64,000 nt of DNA from Chryseobacterium sp. SSA4.19. Its GTDB lineage: Bacteria > Bacteroidota > Bacteroidia > Flavobacteriales > Weeksellaceae. A program made the translations under genes and the position numbers. Below the pieces are notes generated by a model. That model ran no database searches, was not told the DNA's origin, and saw only the letters and a list, made by a program, of their open reading frames with translations. The stretch spans positions 1 to 64,000 of the forward strand of contig NZ_JAKVIP010000003.1 of the NCBI RefSeq assembly GCF_022601875.1, in the 5' to 3' direction. Shown here in pieces: positions 42,127 to 51,913 of the stretch; the first letter of the stretch is position 1; each line of letters opens with the position of its first letter.

Positions 42127-42999
42127 TTACTCTATAAGATAGTTAAATTCTTTCCTGTATTGTGACGGACTTTTCTTGGTATATTCCTTGAAGGTTTTAT
42201 TAAAATAGCTGAAATTATTAAATCCGGATTCAAAACAGATTTCCGTAATGCTTAACGGCTGTTCCGAAAGAAGCTTCAGGGAATGGGTAATCCTGTACTC
42301 ATTAACGAACTGTGTAAATGTCTTATTGGTTATTTTTTTAAAATAACGGCAGAAAGACGGAACTTTCATATTCGCCAGATCAGCAATTTCTTCCAAAGTC
42401 ATCTGTTCCCGAAAATGATCTTTCACGTAATTAAAAATAACATTGATTCTTTCATTGTCTTCCACCTGAGTCTGGAGGTAATATTTTCCGGCATTTAAAA
42501 TCCGGCAGTCCTGTGTGACCGCCAGCTCATCCAGGATACCCAGAAACCTGATCAGCCTGTCCAAGGACGATGATTCGTGCATTTCCAAAATCTTTTTTCC
42601 GATTTCATTCTTGATATCTTCTCCAAAAACAATCCCCGCCTTTGCTTTTTCCAGCAGTCCTGCTATTCTCTGCATTTCCGGAGTTTTCCAGAAAGCTTCT
42701 CCCAGAAAGTCAGGTTTAAACTGGATCACCATTTCATAATCATTATTGGTATTTTCATTCGTAAGACCGCAATGCGGAAGGTTACTGCCAATAAGTACCA
42801 GGTCACCATCCGAAAAATAGGAAATATTACTTCCGATCTGTCTTTTGCCGGAACCTTTGCATACATAGATCAGTTCAATCTCCGGATGATAATGCCAGAC
42901 ATGGGATTTGATATTTTCATTGGTCAGGAATTTAAGACTTGTAAAGCTGCTTCCTAGCGTTGGGTGAATGGCTTCAAAGGCAGGATGTGAATGTTTCAT
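42127..42999 (-). CDS. AraC-family transcriptional regulator (cupin sensor)
   Basis: A 290-residue regulator. The N-terminal cupin has HVWHYHPEIELIYVCKGSGKRQIGSNISYFSDGDLVLIGSNLPHCG, a classical sugar-sensor layout. The C-terminal HTH pair is MTLEEIADLANMKVPSFCRYFKKITNKTFTQFVNEYRITHSLKLL and SITEICFESGFNNFSYFNKTFKEYTKKSPSQYRKEF. It lies upstream of galK in the same orientation, separated by the candidate operator. Control of carbohydrate genes is likely, but the target is not shown. Confidence 0.88.
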   Translation of the reverse strand: MKHSHPAFEAIHPTLGSSFTSLKFLTNENIKSHVWHYHPEIELIYVCKGSGKRQIGSNISYFSDGDLVLIGSNLPHCGLTNENTNNDYEMVIQFKPDFLGEAFWKTPEMQRIAGLLEKAKAGIVFGEDIKNEIGKKILEMHESSSLDRLIRFLGILDELAVTQDCRILNAGKYYLQTQVEDNERINVIFNYVKDHFREQMTLEEIADLANMKVPSFCRYFKKITNKTFTQFVNEYRITHSLKLLSEQPLSITEICFESGFNNFSYFNKTFKEYTKKSPSQYRKEFNYLIE

Positions 43000-43131
43000 G
43001 ACAGTAAGATGATGTTATATTGACTTATTACTATGTAAAATTAACAATAAATATTTAATTAATATATATCGCAGGTTAATATAAAACATATATATGAAAA
43101 TTATATGGTAGAGTGATTTACAATACTGCTG

Positions 43132-43139
43132 TACATTTG
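43132..43139 (+). promoter_or_regulatory. -7 promoter element before secreted DUF3244-like gene
   Basis: TACATTTG fits TAnnTTTG and lies 32-39 bp before the ATG at 43172. The -33 box is not obvious. Confidence 0.45.
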
Positions 43140-43171
43140 TCCTATAAATTATTGATAACAAAAACATTATC

Positions 43172-43768
43172 ATGAATACATTTTTAAAAGCCGGGATCCT
43201 TCTTGGATTCTCAATGATGTCAGCCAGCCTGATGAGTAAAGACAGAGATTTTTCTGTGTCTGTTGGAAATATAACAGCAAAGACTGTACATTTTGAAGTA
43301 TCGAATGCTAAGAACATTTCATTATTCATCTACAATGATACGGAAGGTGAATTGTATTCTGAAAACCTGAACACAGAAGGCAGTATTACAAAATCTTACG
43401 ACCTTCAGGCGCTTGCTCCCGGAACTTACTACCTGGTTGCAGAATCTGAAACAAAGGTAGAAAAATACAAGATAAACATCGGCAGGAATAACAATATCAC
43501 TATGGAAAAGACTCCGGTGGCCTCGGTAAGTAAACCTGAGTTTACCGTTTCAGATCATATGGTAACCCTCCATATGGCTGATGTTGAAAACCCGGTACAC
43601 ATTTCTGTTTCTGATGCATCCAATACCGTGTATTATGCAGGTAACAAAATTGCTGTTGATGGCACTATTGACATGGCTTTTGATCTTAACCGGCAAACTT
43701 CAGATACCTATATTATCAAGATTGAACAAGCCGGAAATATTTTTAACAAAGTCATTTCTTTCAAATAA
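43172..43768 (+). CDS. Secreted beta-rich protein, DUF3244-like
   Basis: A 198-residue protein with a signal peptide (MNTFLKAGILLGFSMMSASLMS). The mature part contains two similar beta-sandwich halves: FSVSVGNITAKTVHFEVSNAKNISLFIYNDTEGELYSENLNTEGSITKSYDLQALAPGTYYLVAESE, and FTVSDHMVTLHMADVENPVHISVSDASNTVYYAGNKIAVDGTIDMAFDLNRQTSDTYIIKIEQAGN. The pattern 'v.l.l......v.i.i.d..g..vy......g......dl..l..G.Y.l.i' is shared with DUF3244 and type IX sorting-domain-like modules. It lacks the final KxxxK-type T9SS tail, so it is probably periplasmic. Function unknown. Confidence 0.65.
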   Translation: MNTFLKAGILLGFSMMSASLMSKDRDFSVSVGNITAKTVHFEVSNAKNISLFIYNDTEGELYSENLNTEGSITKSYDLQALAPGTYYLVAESETKVEKYKINIGRNNNITMEKTPVASVSKPEFTVSDHMVTLHMADVENPVHISVSDASNTVYYAGNKIAVDGTIDMAFDLNRQTSDTYIIKIEQAGNIFNKVISFK

Positions 43769-43839
43769 GATCCATAACTAAATTATAGATACCATTCCCG
43801 GTTCATAAAGGGAATACAATTTTACGTACAGTCAGTATT

Positions 43840-43875
43840 GAGGCAACCCCATCAGGAGTTGCCTCAGTTTTTTTT
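43840..43875 (+). terminator. Terminator between convergent genes
   Basis: GAGGCAAC (43840-43847) pairs with GTTGCCTC (43858-43865), followed after AG by eight T (43868-43875). It ends the secreted protein gene and touches the stop codon of the convergent GH67 gene. Confidence 0.88.
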
Positions 43876-45907
43876 AATTATGGTGTCCCATATTCAGCTT
43901 GATTTTCTTCAGGTCTTCCAGCTCATTCACCGGACGTTCGATCTCATACGGAATCGGTCTTTTGGAAAAGGTCTGGAAGTACAGCAGGCAGGCATCTTTC
44001 CACCAAACGGCATCTTTTGCCTGGATTTTCAGCTTGGACTGAATCTCGGAGAAACGCTGCTCATCGATGTAAGGCTGCATCCGGTCCCAGGTTTTCTGGT
44101 ATTCCCTTACCTGATGAACCCCTGAATCGTATTTGTAGCACAGCTCATCCCACAGAGTTTTGCCGTCTTTCATTTTATAATCCCACGGTACATGATGGAA
44201 CCACAGGATCAGGTTTTCCGGGCAGGTTTCGATGTTTCCGTAAATTTCATTCAACGGCGGGAAATACTGGGAAACGGCATTGCTTCCGGTTTTGGTCCGG
44301 TCAAAGCCGAGTCCGTTGGCATCTGCCTGGTGGTAATATACCGGCGACCAATCCGGTCTTCCGCCTTTGTAATCGCCCCACGGCTCCGGGCCGTAGTGGT
44401 GGTTTCCGGCAAATATGTGGTGAAGGCCCAGAGGCATCATATAATCCACCACCGTTTCGCGGGAAGTCAGCATTATTTGTTTTACCGGATTCACAAACTC
44501 CGGCTTATCAGTAAACGTCATTTTAATCCATTCGTCGGCGATCTGCTCTGAAGTCAGTTCATGATTCCAAGCCAATCTTCCGAAAGCATACCAGTTGGAT
44601 TGGGCAAACTGATGGCCGGTCCAGTTGGTATCTTCACCGATGTTGGCCACCGCTGAAATAGCGGTGAGTTTTCCAGGTCTTAGCGTACCGTCGGTAATTT
44701 TAGCAATGGTCGATCCTTTTCCATTGGCATAGGTATCACTTTCCAGGGTTTCCTTAAACAACGGGGCCAGATAAGCCAGATGATTGGCCTGTCCCAGATA
44801 TTCCTGTGTGATCTGGAACTCTACCATCTCCGGCGTTTTTCTCAACGCTCCGAAAAGCGGATTGAAAGCTTCCCTCGGCTGGAAATCTACCGGTCCGTTC
44901 TTGATCTGGATGATCACATTATCCCTGAATTTCCCGTCCAGCGGCACAAATTCAAGGTAGGCCTGCTTGGCGCGGTCTTCTTTGCTCGGGCTGTACACAA
45001 AAGCCCTCCACATCACGATTCCGCCGTAAGGTTTCAGGACATCGGCCATCATATTGGCACCGTCGGCATGGGTTCTTCCGTAATCCTGCGGTCCCGGCTG
45101 TCCTTCGGAATTGGCTTTTACCAGGAATCCACCGAAGTCCGGGATCAGCTTGTAAATTTCGGCAGCCTTTTCTTTCCACCATTTCTGCACGTCTTTATTC
45201 AACGGATCCGAATTCTCTGTTCCGCCTAAAACTTTCGGGGAAGAGAAATTGACCGACAGATACACTTTAATGCCATAAGGCCTGAAAATATCCGCCAGCA
45301 CCTTTACTTTTTTCAGGTAATCTTCGCGAAGCATATTCAGAGAAGCGTTCACGTTATTCAATACCGTTGCGTTGATTCCGATGGAAGCATTTGCTCTTGC
45401 GTATTCTTCGTACCTCGGCGAAACGGTATTGGGCAGATCTTCCCATTTCCATAACGAGTGGCCCGCATATCCGCGCTCGATGCTTCCGTCCAGGTTATCC
45501 CAGTGGTTCAGGATCCGTACATCGTAAGAGGGCTTTTCGGTAATATTCAGATTGTTAAGATTCGCGTTGGTCTGCTGCAGCCTGAGCATGTGGTACACCC
45601 CATACAGCAATCCTGATTCCTTCGGTGCTGAAACAACGATCTTTTCAGGCGATGAGGTTATCCGGTAACCGTCTTTCAGATTTTTCAGTGATTTTTCCAG
45701 CCTGAGTTCCACCGTTTGTCCCTGCCAATGGCCGGTCAGTTCTTTCCGGGCAATGTTCAGGGTCGGGCTGTTGCCTTTAGCCATGATTTTTTCAGAGGAT
45801 ATTCCGTTTTTTACCGGAAACCGGAGCCAGAGCTGACTTCCGTCTTCGGCAAAAACCGTTAACGGAATCATCAGGAATAACATAAGATAAGTTCGGAAAT
45901 GCTGCAT
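43874..45907 (-). CDS. GH67 alpha-glucuronidase
   Basis: A 677-residue protein with a signal peptide (TYLMLFLMIPLTVFAED). GH67 features run along the chain: the N-terminal SPEKIVVSAPKESGLLYGVYHMLRLQQ domain, NHWDNLDGSIERGYAGHSLWKWE, the acidic centre DFGGFLVKANSEGQPGPQDYGRTHADGANMMA, and the C-terminal GPEPWGDYKGGRPDWSPVYYHQADANGLGFDRT. The family removes 4-O-methyl-glucuronic acid from xylo-oligosaccharides, working after xylanase. Periplasmic location fits. It is downstream of the GH43 and GH10 genes in one direction. Confidence 0.93.
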   Translation of the reverse strand: MQHFRTYLMLFLMIPLTVFAEDGSQLWLRFPVKNGISSEKIMAKGNSPTLNIARKELTGHWQGQTVELRLEKSLKNLKDGYRITSSPEKIVVSAPKESGLLYGVYHMLRLQQTNANLNNLNITEKPSYDVRILNHWDNLDGSIERGYAGHSLWKWEDLPNTVSPRYEEYARANASIGINATVLNNVNASLNMLREDYLKKVKVLADIFRPYGIKVYLSVNFSSPKVLGGTENSDPLNKDVQKWWKEKAAEIYKLIPDFGGFLVKANSEGQPGPQDYGRTHADGANMMADVLKPYGGIVMWRAFVYSPSKEDRAKQAYLEFVPLDGKFRDNVIIQIKNGPVDFQPREAFNPLFGALRKTPEMVEFQITQEYLGQANHLAYLAPLFKETLESDTYANGKGSTIAKITDGTLRPGKLTAISAVANIGEDTNWTGHQFAQSNWYAFGRLAWNHELTSEQIADEWIKMTFTDKPEFVNPVKQIMLTSRETVVDYMMPLGLHHIFAGNHHYGPEPWGDYKGGRPDWSPVYYHQADANGLGFDRTKTGSNAVSQYFPPLNEIYGNIETCPENLILWFHHVPWDYKMKDGKTLWDELCYKYDSGVHQVREYQKTWDRMQPYIDEQRFSEIQSKLKIQAKDAVWWKDACLLYFQTFSKRPIPYEIERPVNELEDLKKIKLNMGHHN

Positions 45908-46055
45908 TGGGATTGATTTATTTTTTTATTGAATTGAAAAAAGTCTTCAATTATCAGGTTTTTTCTATGTTTGAGGTTAACGCCTTTGATCTTTTCCATA
46001 GGTTTCGCCTATGGCTATTTTTGTTGAACCCTTCGGGTTCGGATGGTAGAGACAA

Positions 46056-46086
46056 ACTTTGTCAAAGTTTTGAACTTTGACAAAGT
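46056..46086. repeat. Perfect palindromic element between GH43 and GH67
   Basis: ACTTTGTCAAAGTT (46056-46069) and AACTTTGACAAAGT (46073-46086) are perfect 14-bp arms around TTG. The preceding GTTGAACCCTTCGGGTTCG phrase (46023-46041) recurs in altered form at 61020-61037, next to other palindromes. It may serve as an RNA-end stabiliser. Confidence 0.65.
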
Positions 46087-46120
46087 GGATTGCCGGAAAA
46101 ATCCGGAAGACTGATCAGGT

Positions 46121-47095
46121 TTACTGGTTCTCTTCCAGCCCTTCGATGGTTTTTATTATACCGTCGTTATCATATTCGATTTCAACGACTTTCATGCTTC
46201 TCAGCCAAGTTCTTCCGCCGCTCGGAACGGAATCGTGGAAGAACAAGTACCATTTTCCTTCAAATTCCACAATGCTATGGTGAGTGGTCCAGCCGACAAC
46301 CGGTGTCAGGATTTCCCCCTGGAAAGTAAATGGTCCGTACGGATTATCGCCGGTTGCATAACAGATCAAATGAGTATCTCCCGTAGAATAGGAAAAGTAA
46401 TATTTTCCATTGTATTTGTGCATCCACGAAGCTTCAAAAAACCGGTGCTTATCACCGTGAAGCAATGGGTTTCCGTTTTCGTCAAGGATTATCACGTCTT
46501 TCGGCTCCTCACCGAATTCCAGCATATCGTCGCTTAGCATCACTACTTTTGATGGAATTGCCGGCTCGTTATCATTAGGAATCACGGCAGATTCAAGTGC
46601 TTTGTTATCGCGGTAACGCTGTAGCTGTCCGCCCCAGATGCCCCCGAAATACATATAATGTTTCCCGTTGTCCTCAAACAGGCAAGGGTCGATGCTGTAG
46701 CTTCCCATCATCGGATATTTTTCCGGAACAAACGGCCCGTATGGTTTGTCACTCACCGCCACCCCGATTCTGAAAATGTCGTTTTTATCTTTCAGCGGAA
46801 AATACATATAATATTTACCGTCTTTAAAGGCGACGTCACAATCCCACAACTGTCTTCCCGACCATGGAACATCCTTTACCGAAAGCACTACGCCGTGATC
46901 TGTAATTTCACCGTTTTCCACGTTATTAAGGGAGAAAACATGGTAATCATTCATATCGAAATGATCGCCGTTGTCATTTTCTTCGATGCCGCTTTCACGG
47001 TCATGGGACGGATAGATATAGAGCTTGCCTTCAAAAACGTGTACGGAAGGGTCCGCCATATAGTCTTTCGGGAAAAGGTATTTTGCTTTGTTCAT
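46121..47095 (-). CDS. GH43 beta-xylosidase/arabinofuranosidase
   Basis: A 324-residue five-bladed propeller enzyme of family GH43. It starts FPKDYMADPSVHVFEGKLYIYPSHD, containing the general-base Asp in MADPS, with SIDPCLFEDNGKHYMYFGG as pKa-modulating Asp and RFFEASWMHKYNGKYYFSYS as catalytic acid Glu. There is no signal peptide, so it acts in the cytoplasm on imported oligosaccharides. Subfamily specificity (xylosidase or arabinofuranosidase) cannot be set from sequence alone. It lies between GH10 and GH67 genes. Confidence 0.9.
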   Translation of the reverse strand: MNKAKYLFPKDYMADPSVHVFEGKLYIYPSHDRESGIEENDNGDHFDMNDYHVFSLNNVENGEITDHGVVLSVKDVPWSGRQLWDCDVAFKDGKYYMYFPLKDKNDIFRIGVAVSDKPYGPFVPEKYPMMGSYSIDPCLFEDNGKHYMYFGGIWGGQLQRYRDNKALESAVIPNDNEPAIPSKVVMLSDDMLEFGEEPKDVIILDENGNPLLHGDKHRFFEASWMHKYNGKYYFSYSTGDTHLICYATGDNPYGPFTFQGEILTPVVGWTTHHSIVEFEGKWYLFFHDSVPSGGRTWLRSMKVVEIEYDNDGIIKTIEGLEENQ

Positions 47096-47267
47096 TTTTT
47101 ACAGTTTAAACTTTAGATTTTAACCGCAAAAGTCACAAAAGATTTAATTCTGCATAAAGCTTTTCAAAGTTCAAAAAAGAATAATAAATTAATATATATC
47201 ACTTTTTTGTTCTTTTGAACTACTCTGATTTCAAGGATTTCTTTTGTGGCTTTTGTGGTTTATTAAT

Positions 47268-48383
47268 TTATTTGGTTAATTCAATGATTTTCCTCACCAC
47301 AGGTTTTGCCTGGTCATTGCGGTCGAACAGAAGCGGGTAATCGGTTCTGCCTTTCACCGGGAAATCATTTTTCCAGGACTGGTTGTCAGTGACGCCCCAA
47401 AGGGTTACCCTTCTGATTTTATCCTGGTGTTTCAGGAACAACCTGAAGAAATCCAGGTAGCGGGTTTCCCATTCCTGCTGAACATTTTCAGGAAGCCCTT
47501 TGGTGTAAGGGTTCATCTTCGCTTCATATTCCACTTTATCGGAAACGTTGGCAGAGGTTCCCCAAGGTGAAGGAAGGGCACTGATTTCCATTTCGGTAAC
47601 GTTTACTTTTACTCCGGCTGCCGCGTAATCGGTGATGGCTTTTTCATATTCTTCCAGTTTCGGATTGTCCAATCCCACGTGGGTCTGCATGCCTACTCCA
47701 TCGATACGGATCCCTCTGGATTTCATATTTTTGACGATTTTATTGACAGTTTTCACTTTTTCAGGGAACCATTCGTTGTAATCGTTGTAATACAGTTCGG
47801 CATTCGGATCCGCTTCCTGTGCGTATTGAAAAGCAAGCGGAATAAATTCTTCGCCCAGGATTTCATAAAACTTGGACTTTCTATAGGTTCCGTCTTCCAT
47901 AATGGCTTCGTTCACCACATCCCAGCCTTTTACCCGGCCTTTGTATCTTCCTACTAAAGTGGAAATATGGCTTTTCATGCGCTGTTTCAGGATTTCCGGT
48001 GAAACATCTTTCCCGTCTTTGCCTACAAAAAACCATTTCGGCAGCTGGGAATGCCAAACCAGGGTATGACCGATAATGAACATTTTGTTTTTCTCTCCGA
48101 ACGCTACAAATTTATCGGCATCATCAAAGAAAAATTTCCCTTCCTGCGGCTGGATGAACATGGATTTCATACAATTTTCGGCCACGATGGAACTGAACTG
48201 CTTCCTGATGATATCGTCGGACTTTACATCCGTACCGTCGATCTGCGGAAGGCTCATTGCCGTTCCGATATAGAATTTATTGTTGAATGCATCTTTCAGG
48301 GAATCGCCGGAAGACGTGGTCTGTGCTGTTTTACACGAAACCGTAAGGGCTAAAATTCCTAATACGGCAATGGCTTTCTTCAT
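47268..48383 (-). CDS. GH10 endo-1,4-beta-xylanase lipoprotein
   Basis: A 371-residue GH10 enzyme. The signal ends [11 protein letters not shown], so Cys17 is probably lipidated and the protein anchored to a membrane, most likely the outer membrane. Catalytic acid/base is E159 in WDVVNEA; the nucleophile is E264 in [21 protein letters not shown] and YYNDYNEW are the substrate-cleft motifs. It cuts the xylan backbone, and the products feed GH67 and GH43. It is the first of the three hydrolase genes in this direction after the GPH transporter. Confidence 0.95.
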   Translation of the reverse strand: MKKAIAVLGILALTVSCKTAQTTSSGDSLKDAFNNKFYIGTAMSLPQIDGTDVKSDDIIRKQFSSIVAENCMKSMFIQPQEGKFFFDDADKFVAFGEKNKMFIIGHTLVWHSQLPKWFFVGKDGKDVSPEILKQRMKSHISTLVGRYKGRVKGWDVVNEAIMEDGTYRKSKFYEILGEEFIPLAFQYAQEADPNAELYYNDYNEWFPEKVKTVNKIVKNMKSRGIRIDGVGMQTHVGLDNPKLEEYEKAITDYAAAGVKVNVTEMEISALPSPWGTSANVSDKVEYEAKMNPYTKGLPENVQQEWETRYLDFFRLFLKHQDKIRRVTLWGVTDNQSWKNDFPVKGRTDYPLLFDRNDQAKPVVRKIIELTK

Positions 48384-48403
48384 ACTTATTTTTTATAATT
48401 TAT

Positions 48404-48483
48404 CTATTAACAGGTCGCCACTACGAGGCTTGATGAATGTTTTACTATTTTTGCTATTAACAGGTCGCTACTACGGAGCTTAG
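48404..48483. repeat. Two ~28-bp direct repeats upstream of GH10
   Basis: CTATTAACAGGTCGCCACTA (from 48404) and CTATTAACAGGTCGCTACTA (from 48454) are followed by CGAGGCTT and CGGAGCTT respectively. The period is 50 bp, and the repeats fill most of the short gap between the xylanase and the GPH transporter. They could be regulator sites or a small repeat element. Confidence 0.65.
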
Positions 48484-48498
48484 AGCAAGATATGAGTA

Positions 48499-49953
48499 TC
48501 AATCTTCTTTTTTCCTTCTTTCTTTAAGATCCTGCTCGATCTGAACCTCCATTTTCTTGTTGATCTTATAGAACATAAGGAGACCACAGGAAAGGAAGAA
48601 CGGAATAGACGGGAAAATACTCACCAGCATTTTGGCTCCGGCAGCTACGGTTTCCGGCTGTATTACATTTTCGGCTCCTTCTGAAGAAATGTAACCGTAA
48701 TGTCCGATAATGGAAGAAACCAGTGAACTTCCGATGCTCAATCCTACTTTTAACCCAACCATCATGGCTGAAAAGATAATCGCTGTGGCGCGTCGGTTGT
48801 TTTTCCATTCGGAATAGTCGGCTACATCGGCAATCATAGCCCAAAGGAGCGGCGTGCTGATCCCGTAAAAGAATCCGTGAAGGATCTGTGACAGGAACAT
48901 CAATCCTACCGACTTCGGCGGATATAAGATGAAAGCCAGAACAAATAAAGTGGAAATAAACAGAGAAGCGATGAAAGCATCTCTTTTCCCATATTTATCG
49001 GCAAATCTTTTGGAGAAAGTAATTCCGACAATCATCATGATGATCCCGCCGGCGTTGAATAAACCGAATCCTGCCGATCTCGGGTCTTCCCCGAAGAAAT
49101 TCATCCCGATGGAATTAAAAAAGTTGGTGATCGGTGAAATAAAAGAGGCTAAAGCCGGTTCATCCACGTAATTGTTGAAATAATACACGTAGGAACCTCC
49201 TTTCATCGCCAGGGTAATGAAGATCAGTGCTGTTACCGTAAGCATGATGATCCAAGGCTTATTTTTGGAAAGGTCTTTCAGGTCTTCTTTCAGGCTGGAT
49301 TTCTGGTCGGATGTCGGAATGATCCTTTCTTTTGTGGTGAAAAAAGTAATCAGCAACATGACGGAGCCGATGATCGCCAGCCAGGTCATTACGGTTTCAA
49401 TACCCGCTGCCTTGTCGCCATGCCCTGCGGACAGGATGATCGGCAGCATGAATACCTGCACGAAGAACTGGGCAAACATTACCGCTACAAAACGGTAGGA
49501 AGAAATGCTGTTTCGCTCTCCCATGTCTCCGGTAATTACCCCGCTCAGTGCGGCGTACGGCAGGTTGTTGGCCGCGTACAGCAGTAAAAGCAGTGAATAG
49601 GTAATCGCTGCATAAATCATTTTTCCTTTGTAGGAAAAGCCGGGTGTGCTGAATGCCAGAAGAGCAGCAATTCCCAAAGGAACGGCTGTAAATAAAATCC
49701 ACGGACGGAATTTTCCCCACTTGGTTTTGGTACGGTCTGCCAAAGCACCGATCACCGGGTTGAATCCGAATCCTGCGATGAGGCCTACAATCAGGGTAAT
49801 AATAGAAGCATCTTCCGGCTTCAGTCCGTAAATATCGGTATAAAAATAAGCGAGGTAGGTAACCAGGGTCTGAAAAACAAGGTTGGCCGCAAGGTCCCCT
49901 AAGCTGTAGCCTATTTTTTCGGATACTGATATTTTTTGTGGATGATTATTCAT
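48499..49953 (-). CDS. GPH-family sugar:cation symporter (MFS, xyloside type)
   Basis: A 484-residue transporter with 12 helices of the glycoside-pentoside-hexuronide family. Signatures are KIGYSLGDLAANLVFQTLVTYLAYFYTDIYGL at the N-terminus, NPVIGALADRTKTKWGKFRPWI (the GPH motif DRTxxxxGxxRP), and PYAALSGVITGDMGERNSISSYRF. The second half contains KYGKRDAFIASLF and GISTPLLWAMIADVADYSEWKNNRR. It probably imports xylo- or glucurono-xylo-oligosaccharides across the inner membrane. It lies between an acetylesterase and the xylanase in one orientation. Confidence 0.93.
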   Translation of the reverse strand: MNNHPQKISVSEKIGYSLGDLAANLVFQTLVTYLAYFYTDIYGLKPEDASIITLIVGLIAGFGFNPVIGALADRTKTKWGKFRPWILFTAVPLGIAALLAFSTPGFSYKGKMIYAAITYSLLLLLYAANNLPYAALSGVITGDMGERNSISSYRFVAVMFAQFFVQVFMLPIILSAGHGDKAAGIETVMTWLAIIGSVMLLITFFTTKERIIPTSDQKSSLKEDLKDLSKNKPWIIMLTVTALIFITLAMKGGSYVYYFNNYVDEPALASFISPITNFFNSIGMNFFGEDPRSAGFGLFNAGGIIMMIVGITFSKRFADKYGKRDAFIASLFISTLFVLAFILYPPKSVGLMFLSQILHGFFYGISTPLLWAMIADVADYSEWKNNRRATAIIFSAMMVGLKVGLSIGSSLVSSIIGHYGYISSEGAENVIQPETVAAGAKMLVSIFPSIPFFLSCGLLMFYKINKKMEVQIEQDLKERRKKED

Positions 49954-49973
49954 TTTTAAATATGAGGATTAAA

Positions 49974-51893
49974 TTAATTTTTTTCTGTGGTAAAAGGTGA
50001 AGCAGGAAGCCCGGCTGTGTTTTTGAGATTGCCGTCCGGATTGTCGGCCCAGTCGTATCGTACGGCTACCGGATTTTTAACCGCGTCGTTCCAGACCACA
50101 ACCTTTTTACCTTCGGTTTTGGCTTTCGCCCAAGCCCAGTTTCCGTCTGAATTCTTGATGGCAAAGCCTTTCAGTTCTGAAACGGGAGCCAGCTGAGCGG
50201 TTCCGGCTTTGAAAGAAAGGATGATTTTGTTCCCTTCGGTTTTCATGGATTCGTACACCGGTCCGTCTGCCACGATATTCTTTTTATCCGCTATTTTCAG
50301 AGCCTGGAAAGCCAGGCGGTCACCGACTGCTTTTTTATTCAGCGGATGGATGTCATTCCACTCTCCTACGTCGATGGTTACGGCCAGTCCGGTGTTCGGA
50401 ACCGTCTGGGAAACCAGGCGCTGCTGATCCCTCAGCTCGGCCCAGTTGCTTTCAATCGGCTGGCTTTTGGTTTCCATAAAGTTGGCCAGCTGCACAATCA
50501 GGAACGGTGCGTTTTGCTCATTCCATTTGTTGCGCCAGTCGGTGATCATGGTCGTCAGCAGGTCGCCGTATTCTTTCGGTTTTCCGGTATTGCTTTCGCC
50601 CTGGTACCAGAGGAATCCTTTTACTTTATAATTGGTGAGCGGATTGATCATCGAATTGTACAATCCGGTCGGCTTCCAGCGGATAAAGGTCTGTCCGGGC
50701 GCCACTCTCGGCATTTTTGCACCGACTTTATATTTCCAGTTTCCGGTAAGGTCTATTTTCTGGCCTCCGATTTCCAGGTAGTACGGTTTATCGGCAATGA
50801 ACTGCCCTCTCCCGCTTCCGTTGGTGATGCGGACCGTAATGATGTTCTTTCCGTCCTTCAGTACACCTGCCGGAATATCGTACCAGCGCGGCGGGTATTC
50901 ATAGGTTACATTCCCGACTTTCACGCCGTTGATATAAGTAACATCAGCATCTTTGATCCTTCCTAGATTTAAAAAGGCAGTTTTCCCGGATGATCCGGCC
51001 GGTACATTGATTTCTTTTCTCAGCCAAACCGTTCCGTCAAAAGATCCTTCCTGATCTTCCCATGATCCCGGAACTTTCAGGGTTTTCCATCCGGAGTCAT
51101 CGACATCCGCTTTTTCCCAATGCTGTGCCAATCCGGGATCGTTCTGGTCAAGTTCGGTATACCAGGCTCTGCTGGCTGCCTGCTCACCGGATTCGGTGGA
51201 TTTAATCAGGTCATCGTTCTGCCATTTTTGGGCTTCTTCCAGGTATTCAGGATATTTTTTCAGGGAATTGGTGTCCATCCAGGCCTGAACCGGAGATCCT
51301 CCGAGGCTGGTGTGAATGATTCCCACCGGAACTTTATCTTCAGCATTGATTTCTTTGGCAAAAAAGTACGCTACCCCTGAAAAGTCAAGAATGGTCTGCG
51401 GATCGGTGGATTGCCATTTGCCGCCTTCAAGTTCCGTTTGTGGAGTTTTGAAGTTGTATTTTTGCGGTACCGTGAAGAACCGGATACTTTTATTGTTGGC
51501 ATTTTTAATTTCGTTACTGTACAACGGTGTCAGCCTCCGCATCGGAAGCTCCATATTGGATTGTCCGGAAGCTACCCACACATCACCGATCAGGATGTCT
51601 TTCAGGGTAATTTCGTTGATGGTCATTACGTAAGGTCCGCCGGCTTTCAGTTCGGGAAGCATGATGTTCCAGTTCCCGCTTTTATCGGCGCTGGTGGTGT
51701 AGGTTTTATTTAAAAATTTCACGTTCACCTTTTCACCTGCGTCGGCAGAGCCCCAGATTTTCAGCGGCATATTCCGTTGCAGGATCATCCCGTCCGAAAC
51801 CAGGGCAGGAAGCTTTACTTTGGCTTCCATCATGGAAAAACTGAAGAGGCTGACGATCAGAAAAGAGGTTGTTTTGGACTTATACATATTCAT
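49974..51893 (-). CDS. Sialate O-acetylesterase-family (SGNH) carbohydrate esterase
   Basis: A 639-residue secreted esterase with an N-terminal signal (SFLIVSLFSFSMMEAKVK). The SGNH nucleophile Ser is in WVASGQSNMELPMRR, and the Asp-His pair is in VGEWNDIHPLNKKAVGDRLA. A galactose-binding-like beta domain is inserted in the middle (GTVWLRKEINVPAGSSGKTAFLNLGRIKDADVTYINGVKVGN). Related enzymes deacetylate sialic acid or acetyl-xylan; the xylan context favours acetyl-xylan. It starts 21 bp after GH127 and precedes the GPH transporter by 20 bp, one operon. Confidence 0.88.
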   Translation of the reverse strand: MNMYKSKTTSFLIVSLFSFSMMEAKVKLPALVSDGMILQRNMPLKIWGSADAGEKVNVKFLNKTYTTSADKSGNWNIMLPELKAGGPYVMTINEITLKDILIGDVWVASGQSNMELPMRRLTPLYSNEIKNANNKSIRFFTVPQKYNFKTPQTELEGGKWQSTDPQTILDFSGVAYFFAKEINAEDKVPVGIIHTSLGGSPVQAWMDTNSLKKYPEYLEEAQKWQNDDLIKSTESGEQAASRAWYTELDQNDPGLAQHWEKADVDDSGWKTLKVPGSWEDQEGSFDGTVWLRKEINVPAGSSGKTAFLNLGRIKDADVTYINGVKVGNVTYEYPPRWYDIPAGVLKDGKNIITVRITNGSGRGQFIADKPYYLEIGGQKIDLTGNWKYKVGAKMPRVAPGQTFIRWKPTGLYNSMINPLTNYKVKGFLWYQGESNTGKPKEYGDLLTTMITDWRNKWNEQNAPFLIVQLANFMETKSQPIESNWAELRDQQRLVSQTVPNTGLAVTIDVGEWNDIHPLNKKAVGDRLAFQALKIADKKNIVADGPVYESMKTEGNKIILSFKAGTAQLAPVSELKGFAIKNSDGNWAWAKAKTEGKKVVVWNDAVKNPVAVRYDWADNPDGNLKNTAGLPASPFTTEKN

Positions 51894-51913
51894 GGAATGA
51901 ACTGTTATTTAAA

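Noticed and set aside
50346..50966. 206-codon plus-strand frame opposite the esterase gene
   Set aside because: Antisense shadow; the esterase frame has clear catalytic motifs.
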